Below, in pieces: positions 58,813 to 64,000 of a stretch of DNA of 64,000 nt. This DNA is from M1-B18 sp048264125 (lineage in GTDB: Bacteria > Bacillota > Clostridia > Peptostreptococcales > Natronincolaceae), in the NCBI GenBank assembly GCA_048264125.1, contig JBLXDM010000004.1:186001-250000 (forward strand), in the 5' to 3' direction. Made by a program: the position numbers and the translations under genes. Within the stretch, counting starts at the first letter, position 1, and each line of letters begins with the position of its first letter. The notes under the pieces are model-generated. The model searched no databases and had not been told where the DNA came from. It saw nothing but the letters and a program-made list of their open reading frames with translations.

Positions 58813-58822
58813 ATTTTCACCT

Positions 58823-61021
58823 TCAATAGCCGGTCCATATGGTTTTATTAAAGCTATATCTCTCACTTAGGTTCCCCAGCTGCCTTTGCATTATTGGCAG
58901 CCTCATAAAGAGGAATTTGATGGAGTACTCTCCCTCAAGAGTGAGGCCTGTATAATAATCCGCCCTATAAAACCCGGAGCCAGCCTCTCTTTTTTTATGC
59001 ATATTCAGCTGAACTAGATCCATTACCCGCAATAGTCTACTATCTGAATTTGATGCCCTCATCAATAAAAAGAATCTTAGATAATCCTGATAGTTTGTTT
59101 TTATATTCTCGTTGCTCCTATAGAGAAGCACTTCCTCCCCCTTCAGCAGCTTGTTTGCATCTTCAGTCGCATAGCCCATTGCCCACCCTGCGATGATCAT
59201 GGTCTTAATAATGGGCATAGCCGCACCTCCAAGGGGAGCAGATATAGCCGCTGCCAGTATGGCTGCCCTATTTACCAGCTGGGGTTGAGTATAAATATAG
59301 ACAATATTTAGAACAAAGCGCATCAATAATATATCCCTCTTGCTGTCAGTAATATTTTCCAGCTGCGCTGGGTTGCCATATAAAATATATTCCACCTCAT
59401 AGTCAAGATAGCTTTCTCTATTGCTTTTATACTGGCCCGTTGGACCCTTAGCTCCTTTATCCAGCTCTGAGGTGTAATGCTTAAAGGTCCCTATGATATA
59501 TTCGTTTATAAATAAATGATCCCTCAAATCTATTCCAAAGTCCTTCAGCCCGGACGCGATTGCTGCAAAGCCTGAAAAGCTCTCCTCCGTATAGCCTCCA
59601 TCCACCATATTCTCGTCAAACTCAGCCTCCTGCCCAGAAGGACTTTCCATATCTTTTCCAGCCGAGGGCAATAGCTCCAGTATTTCCTGAGAAATAGCGA
59701 CAGTCCTGCCAGAGACCTCCTCCTCAACAATATCCTTCGCCCCCTCTGCCTCCTCCTCTCGGGTATCCTCCATATCCCCTTCCGAGTCCGCATCTATAGT
59801 AAGCTGAGGTATTGTATAGCTGCTGTCGGTTTTGTAGCCATCTATGTGCCTTCCATATGCCTCAATCGCTGGTTGCATATTTCTTAGTCCATCGGAATGA
59901 TTCGCCCTTATACCTGCGAATACGCCCTCTTCTATTGCATCCAGCTTAATAATTGCCTGGCGAAGAATTGCTTCATTATCCCTAGCCACCGCCGCTATGA
60001 GCTGTAGCTCCTCCGGATTCAAAAGCGTCTCATAATCCTTCAGCTCCTTCTCAAGGGCCTCCCTAATATCCGCCTGCAGCTCCGGGCCCTTGTCCTCCAT
60101 ATGAGCTTTATATTGCTGGTATTCCTGATTCACAGCAGATCTTTGCAGGGCAATGTCCTGAACCACCGCTTGAATTTCTAAGCTTACATCTAAATATATA
60201 TTCAGCTGCTCCTTCATATGGCTAAACTCCTCGACTATAGCACTTGTCTTATCTGCTACCTCATCGTTTAATTCCTGCAACGAGAGACTTATCTGATAGA
60301 GGGCTTCATATATGGCCTCTGAGGCTGAGCCCGGTGCATCCTGCAGACTTGCTCTTATACCGGATATCTCCGACTCCAGCGCCCTGATATTGGACTTAAT
60401 TGATAGAATATCAGCTGCCTCAGCTTGGATATTACTCAAAGTCGTAGTGCCCTCTGCCTTATCAAAGTCTGCTGCAGTTTCTACAAGCTGCTCTAGCTGC
60501 TGCTGTAGGCTAGAAAGCTTTTGCATTTCTCTCTCCAGCTTCAATTTATTATCAAGGATTTGAAGGGTATCCCCGGTGGAGGATATAAGCTCCAGCTTTT
60601 CCAGAAGGCTCCCCCCCAAAGACTCAAGGCCTCTATATTTCATCAGCTGAAGTATTTGCTGCTTCACCACAGGTGCTTCATTTAGACTATCCTTTAAGGA
60701 AATTTCCAGGGTATCTAGACTGTAATCATATAAATTCCAATATTCCTCCGCCTCAGAGGTGTTGCCGGAAAAATACCCTTTAACAGTTCTGTCCACATAA
60801 TCACCATCGGGATTAGCAAGAGCAAAAAGGCCATACTCCTCCTTTAATAAACTGTTATAGCCTGCCAGCAATGAGTTAGCCGACACCTCTAAGGCCCTAT
60901 GTCCCTGAAGCTCTGCGATTTTTATTCTGCTGCCCTCCACAATCACTGCCGTAAAGACGATAAATGCCAGGATTGTGATGCTGAAAAATACGGTTATGGC
61001 GCCTTCATTTCTCCTATGCAA
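58823..61021 (-). CDS. Large Tad-associated membrane protein (DUF5702-like)
   Basis: 732 residues. It starts with an RRNEGAITVFFSITILAF membrane segment containing Gly-Ala-Ile-Thr-Val, as in TadG-like proteins. A very long helical coiled-coil region follows (about 140-400), then an acidic low-complexity stretch (about 405-450) and a C-terminal domain with a hydrophobic segment near 600-630. Resembles DUF5702 proteins of clostridial Tad loci. TTG 61021 follows GGAGGAAG. Function presumably as an extracellular part of pilus assembly; not established. Confidence 0.78.
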   Translation of the reverse strand: MHRRNEGAITVFFSITILAFIVFTAVIVEGSRIKIAELQGHRALEVSANSLLAGYNSLLKEEYGLFALANPDGDYVDRTVKGYFSGNTSEAEEYWNLYDYSLDTLEISLKDSLNEAPVVKQQILQLMKYRGLESLGGSLLEKLELISSTGDTLQILDNKLKLEREMQKLSSLQQQLEQLVETAADFDKAEGTTTLSNIQAEAADILSIKSNIRALESEISGIRASLQDAPGSASEAIYEALYQISLSLQELNDEVADKTSAIVEEFSHMKEQLNIYLDVSLEIQAVVQDIALQRSAVNQEYQQYKAHMEDKGPELQADIREALEKELKDYETLLNPEELQLIAAVARDNEAILRQAIIKLDAIEEGVFAGIRANHSDGLRNMQPAIEAYGRHIDGYKTDSSYTIPQLTIDADSEGDMEDTREEEAEGAKDIVEEEVSGRTVAISQEILELLPSAGKDMESPSGQEAEFDENMVDGGYTEESFSGFAAIASGLKDFGIDLRDHLFINEYIIGTFKHYTSELDKGAKGPTGQYKSNRESYLDYEVEYILYGNPAQLENITDSKRDILLMRFVLNIVYIYTQPQLVNRAAILAAAISAPLGGAAMPIIKTMIIAGWAMGYATEDANKLLKGEEVLLYRSNENIKTNYQDYLRFFLLMRASNSDSRLLRVMDLVQLNMHKKREAGSGFYRADYYTGLTLEGEYSIKFLFMRLPIMQRQLGNLSERYSFNKTIWTGY

Positions 61022-61054
61022 AGCTTCCTCCCCCCTTTTGCAGTCTGACTTGCC

Positions 61055-61729
61055 TTAATTATTAAAGATATCATTAACTCCCCTACTCCAGGTCTCCAGC
61101 ATTTTTGTATAGCTGCTCTTTATATCGGAGGTGACCTCTGTTCTGTCCATAAGGTCTATGAGGTAATCGGTATTTCTAATTATTTCAGTGTTATCCTTAA
61201 TCATGGCCTCACCCTCAGCAACAATTTTAAAGCTGGTATTGATACCGAGAGCATTGTTTACATAGAGGACCGGCAGCCTGTACTCCGCCACAATTTTCAC
61301 TTCAAGGTTTTTGTAGACAATATAGTTCCTTACGCTGGCCTCTACGGTACTATTGTGCAGCTTCAAGGGCTGATAGCCCCTTAGGCCCTCTCTGGCATAC
61401 GCCTCAATGATACCTTCCTTGCCATCCGTATCATCAAATAGCCCCAGCTGCCAATATAGCCCTTTATTTACAGTTGCTCCTCTTTCCCCATTCAATAGCT
61501 TGAAATCCTCCCCCAAGCCCCCCATGGAGCCAAGGGCTGAGTATTCTGCGGCAGCACGATATGCAGTCCTATTGACCAATGATTGCAAAAATGCATATTG
61601 ATATAGAAGGAGGACAATGTATAGGGTTGCAACAATCCCTACCATCACCACCGGGAAAACCAAAGCTAATTCAACCGTAAAGCTGCCCCTCCTGTCGTCA
61701 TCCAACAAGAATTTCTCCATCCTCTGCAT
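61055..61729 (-). CDS. TadE-like pseudopilin
   Basis: About 224 residues. GSFTVELALVFPVVMVGIVATLY near the N-terminus is the TadE hallmark, with the Glu next to the hydrophobic helix. A globular exported domain follows. The gene overlaps the Flp pilin gene end; starts at 61759, 61729 and 61720 are all in frame and none has a strong ribosome-binding site. I chose 61729. Confidence 0.85.
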   Translation of the reverse strand: MQRMEKFLLDDDRRGSFTVELALVFPVVMVGIVATLYIVLLLYQYAFLQSLVNRTAYRAAAEYSALGSMGGLGEDFKLLNGERGATVNKGLYWQLGLFDDTDGKEGIIEAYAREGLRGYQPLKLHNSTVEASVRNYIVYKNLEVKIVAEYRLPVLYVNNALGINTSFKIVAEGEAMIKDNTEIIRNTDYLIDLMDRTEVTSDIKSSYTKMLETWSRGVNDIFNN

Positions 61730-61733
61730 CTCA

Positions 61734-61925
61734 TCAATTTCCCATTGTATCAGGGTCAAAAGAGCCTTCCTGTCCCGTTATCTGGGCTAAAATCCTCTTT
61801 ACAAAGCCAATGATGCTGTCCTTAAAAATCAGAGCCAGCCCCACCAATACTGCTATCAGCAGTACGATTTCCACCGTTCCAAGACCCTCCTCCTCCAGCA
61901 TAAAATCCTTTAATAGCTTTAACAT
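61734..61925 (-). CDS. Flp-type type IVb pilin
   Basis: 63-residue prepilin. The leader MLKLLKDFMLEEEGLGTVEIVLLIAVLVGLALIF has the Gly-(x)-x-x-Val-Glu processing site ahead of a hydrophobic helix. A short, acidic tail follows. It is the likely major subunit of the Tad pilus, cleaved by the A24 peptidase of this operon. ATG 61925 lies six bases after GGGAGAG; an ATG 27 bp upstream is less likely. Confidence 0.88.
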   Translation of the reverse strand: MLKLLKDFMLEEEGLGTVEIVLLIAVLVGLALIFKDSIIGFVKRILAQITGQEGSFDPDTMGN

Positions 61926-61995
61926 TTCAATCTCTCCCTTCGTGTGTCTCATCGCAGGGTCTAACCTAAGTTTTAACTGCGACGAGGCACTAATT

Positions 61996-62808
61996 TTACA
62001 TTGTACTTAGAATTAAAATTGCAGGAGTAATCACTATAAGAAGTATTCCTCCAAACATCAGCATCATTGGCAGCAGCAGCTTTGTCGAGGCCTCCTCACC
62101 AAGAGTCTTAGCCAGCCCCTTCCTAAGATTCCAGCTCTCATTTACCTGCTGCCTCAAAGCCATCACCATTTCATCATTTCCCTTTTTAATATTCTGCAGC
62201 AAAAGGGCTATAAATTTCGATATTTCCGGTATTTTACAGCGTTGAGCAAAATCCTCATAGGCCTCTGTTTCAGACTTTCCACCTACAATTTCGCTATAGG
62301 CTCGTTTCAACTCATTATGGAAAATACCTGATCTGCTTTGGTCAAGGGCTATCCTCTCCCAGACGCTGAAGATATTCATGCCAGCATTAATCAGTAGGAT
62401 CATGATGCTTAGGAAATCACAGAAATCCATACTAAGCTGCCTTCTTCTCAGCTTTACCTTTTTGTCAAGCTCTGCATTTAAACCATAGACCGCCAGAACC
62501 GGAGCAAGAAAAAGGATAAAAATTGCTTCCCCCGACGGCTCCTTTATCCCTCCCCCTACCAGAAGAAGAATCGTTATCGGCACCACCATAAGCACCACCA
62601 ATATTTGATTAGCCCAAAAAACCCTTAGATATTTTAGAGAATTTTCTCTGCCATAAAGCTCCGACAGCTTGTATAGAAGACTCTTATCATAGCCTCTATT
62701 GAATTTATACCGAATGGCATCTAATATCAGCAGTCCTATGGGAAGGAGCTTCAGCAGGGGAAAATCTTTTCTGTCCACTCCCTTAATATCCTCTGAATAA
62801 AAGGACAT
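61996..62808 (-). CDS. tadC: Tad pilus platform protein TadC
   Basis: 270-residue type II secretion F-family membrane protein. It has about four helices, two near residues 70-108 and the others near 135 and 245-268. The cytoplasmic domain between them contains DFCDFLSIMILLINAGMNI and KGNDEMVMALRQQ. With TadB it forms the inner-membrane platform through which the ATPase assembles pilin. It starts 2 bp after tadB. Confidence 0.9.
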   Translation of the reverse strand: MSFYSEDIKGVDRKDFPLLKLLPIGLLILDAIRYKFNRGYDKSLLYKLSELYGRENSLKYLRVFWANQILVVLMVVPITILLLVGGGIKEPSGEAIFILFLAPVLAVYGLNAELDKKVKLRRRQLSMDFCDFLSIMILLINAGMNIFSVWERIALDQSRSGIFHNELKRAYSEIVGGKSETEAYEDFAQRCKIPEISKFIALLLQNIKKGNDEMVMALRQQVNESWNLRKGLAKTLGEEASTKLLLPMMLMFGGILLIVITPAILILSTM

Positions 62809-62810
62809 AG

Positions 62811-63650
62811 CTACACCTCTATTTCTATTATTTTATTAGCTATGTAAAAGGCCAGCAGAAACAGGCCTATGGCTGCAGTCATTGCTATTCTTCCTGCAAG
62901 GGTTGTAAAGACAGGGCTCATGTAATCCGGCGAAGTGGCAGAAAGAACAAATATTAAAAATACGGGTATTACAGACAGCAGCCTTTGCTCAAACCTTCTC
63001 TGGGCCAGCATCAGCTCCAGCTCCTGCAGGAAGTCCTGCTTCTCGGAAATAATCCTAGAGGTGTTTCTCACAACCTCCACCAAATTTCCCCCTGTTCGCT
63101 TGCATATGATGAAGACCTCAGCGAAATAATTAACGTCCTCCAGCTCAGTTTTTTTTGCAAACTCCATGATCGACTCCTCAATTGTCATATTCATTTCCAA
63201 GGACCTATTGATTTTTTGAAGCTCCTTTATGATGGTGGTGCTTTCATCGGGATACAGTAGCAGAAGCTCTCCTGGAGCCTCTCTAAAAGCATTTTCAATT
63301 GACTTCCCAACCACCAGCGAGGTAGATATGCAATGCAGGGCCTCCTTGAATTGTAGATTTAGCTGCCGCTTCCTCTGTCTTATTAGCTGCTCCTCCTTAA
63401 TTCCGGGATATAGTAGCGCCACAGGCATTAGCAATGCAGCTACTAAAATACTCCTGTAGAAAAGGTAGCCTACGGCAAAAATTATGGCAGCAGCATATAG
63501 TAAGGACCACAGACTTTCCTTTACCGTCATGCAATAGAGGGGATTTTTTCCCTTCCTCGGTTTAGACTCTGCTCTTTTTTCCTTATGGATGCTCAAGCCC
63601 AGTATTGCCAGAGCTGATATTCCTCCAATAATCCAAAATAATATCTTCAT
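62811..63650 (-). CDS. tadB: Tad pilus platform protein TadB
   Basis: 279-residue type II secretion F-family protein. N-terminal helices (about 3-18, 48-80), then the conserved QFKEALHCISTSLVVGKSIENAFREAP cytoplasmic segment (about 100-126). C-terminal helices (about 222-272) finish it. It heterodimerises with TadC. ATG 63650 follows AAGGAAGG, 12 bp after the ATPase gene. Confidence 0.91.
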   Translation of the reverse strand: MKILFWIIGGISALAILGLSIHKEKRAESKPRKGKNPLYCMTVKESLWSLLYAAAIIFAVGYLFYRSILVAALLMPVALLYPGIKEEQLIRQRKRQLNLQFKEALHCISTSLVVGKSIENAFREAPGELLLLYPDESTTIIKELQKINRSLEMNMTIEESIMEFAKKTELEDVNYFAEVFIICKRTGGNLVEVVRNTSRIISEKQDFLQELELMLAQRRFEQRLLSVIPVFLIFVLSATSPDYMSPVFTTLAGRIAMTAAIGLFLLAFYIANKIIEIEV

Positions 63651-63662
63651 AGCAATCCTTCC

Positions 63663-64000
63663 TTACATAATAGGTTTTATTCCAGCTTTAGTCAGCTTGT
63701 CGACATGCTTCAGCTCCCCTGTCCTTACAAGGCCTCCAATTATTCCACCCTCCTCCGTCTCCCCGGTTTCTCTATGATAAAAGAGGGGATTCAGAAGAAC
63801 CTCATTGCCCTCGTAGCCTATGACCTCTGCTATCTCAACGATACGTCTCGATTTATCCCTTAATCTTGAAATGTAGACGATAATATCTATAGCTGAGGCA
63901 ATTTGTCTTCTGACGGCATCCAACGGTATAGGCGCTCCACTGATGACCATAGTCTCCAGCCTGCTGAGCATATCTCCAGTGGAGTTTGCATGACCTGTTG
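63663..64000 (-). CDS. tadA: Tad secretion ATPase TadA/CpaF (5' end outside window)
   Basis: C-terminal 112 residues of the type II/IV secretion ATPase. The frame is open at the window end and includes TGHANSTGDMLSRLETMV, the His-box region conserved in CpaF, then IASAIDIIVYISRLRDKSRRIVEI. The protein powers Flp pilus assembly with TadB and TadC. The Walker motifs and the upstream cpaB/cpaE-type genes should lie beyond 64000. Confidence 0.93.
   Translation of the reverse strand, partial: TGHANSTGDMLSRLETMVISGAPIPLDAVRRQIASAIDIIVYISRLRDKSRRIVEIAEVIGYEGNEVLLNPLFYHRETGETEEGGIIGGLVRTGELKHVDKLTKAGIKPIM

Noticed and set aside
1..64000. CRISPR array, prophage, integrase or intact insertion sequence
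   Set aside because: No evenly spaced direct repeats, no transposase or phage proteins among the frames examined.

Overview
The window comes from an AT-rich, anaerobic, spore-forming member of the Clostridia. The evidence is Firmicutes gene order (queA-tgt-yajC beside ruvCAB and a BofC-like gene), SpoIID/LytB, GerMN and BofC proteins, a trimeric [FeFe] hydrogenase, the clostridial SCIFF ranthipeptide pair, T-box and S-box leaders, and a complete selenocysteine toolkit. I would look first in the Alkaliphilus/Peptostreptococcales neighbourhood, but a genus cannot be fixed from this sequence alone. Nearly all genes lie on the minus strand, so the listing runs largely against transcription. There is no prophage, CRISPR array or intact insertion sequence.

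Layout. 1-11757: protein export (secD, partial secF, yajC), a gamma-carbonic-anhydrase-like protein, the SCIFF peptide scfA and its radical SAM maturase scfB, tRNA modification (tgt, queA), a SpoIID/LytB protein and Holliday-junction processing (ruvC, ruvA, ruvB). 11839-18077: a TetR-controlled ABC-2 exporter, a BofC-like protein, an unrecognised 400-residue protein, DUF378 and DUF2007 proteins and a Fur-family regulator. 18114-29602: a selenium region with tRNA-Sec, selB, selA and a selD that itself contains an in-frame UGA. Inside this region lie a GGDEF protein, a two-component system with a GerMN lipoprotein-like partner, and an AGCS symporter. 29651-38255: a ComEA-like lipoprotein, a D,D-carboxypeptidase, serine dehydratase (sdaAB, sdaAA) and an electron-bifurcating-type [FeFe] hydrogenase operon. 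38476-43790: sulfur metabolism (cysK, a CymR-like Rrf2 regulator, a MetC/MetI-like enzyme, a PatB/MalY-like lyase under a SAM riboswitch), then ridA and a YheO-like regulator. 43802-50514: leuS behind a T-box, then rsfS, a Na+/Ca2+ exchanger, an LCP protein, yqeK and nadD. 50897-53181: a plus-strand MerR-ABC cassette. 53353-64000: a Tad (Flp) pilus operon that appears to continue into FHA, S-layer-homology and unknown secreted proteins.

How the parts fit. The sel genes make and insert selenocysteine, and SelD itself needs that machinery. The sulfur block has two visible layers of control: SAM sensing by the riboswitch on the PatB/MetC operon, and a CymR-like repressor placed beside CysK, its known partner in Bacillus. 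The Tad operon encodes the motor, platform, pilin, prepilin peptidase and pseudopilin-like proteins, and its cell-surface tail may supply anchoring.

Most noteworthy: scfB has its own promoter whose -10 box sits inside a perfect 16-bp palindrome, separated from scfA by a terminator; SelB carries a Gly where the guanine-specificity Asp is expected; a terminator-like hairpin sequesters the ribosome-binding site of the BofC-like gene; a possible structured RNA lies beside tRNA-Sec; and two classes of palindromic repeat are present, one of which supplies the last codons of a gene.
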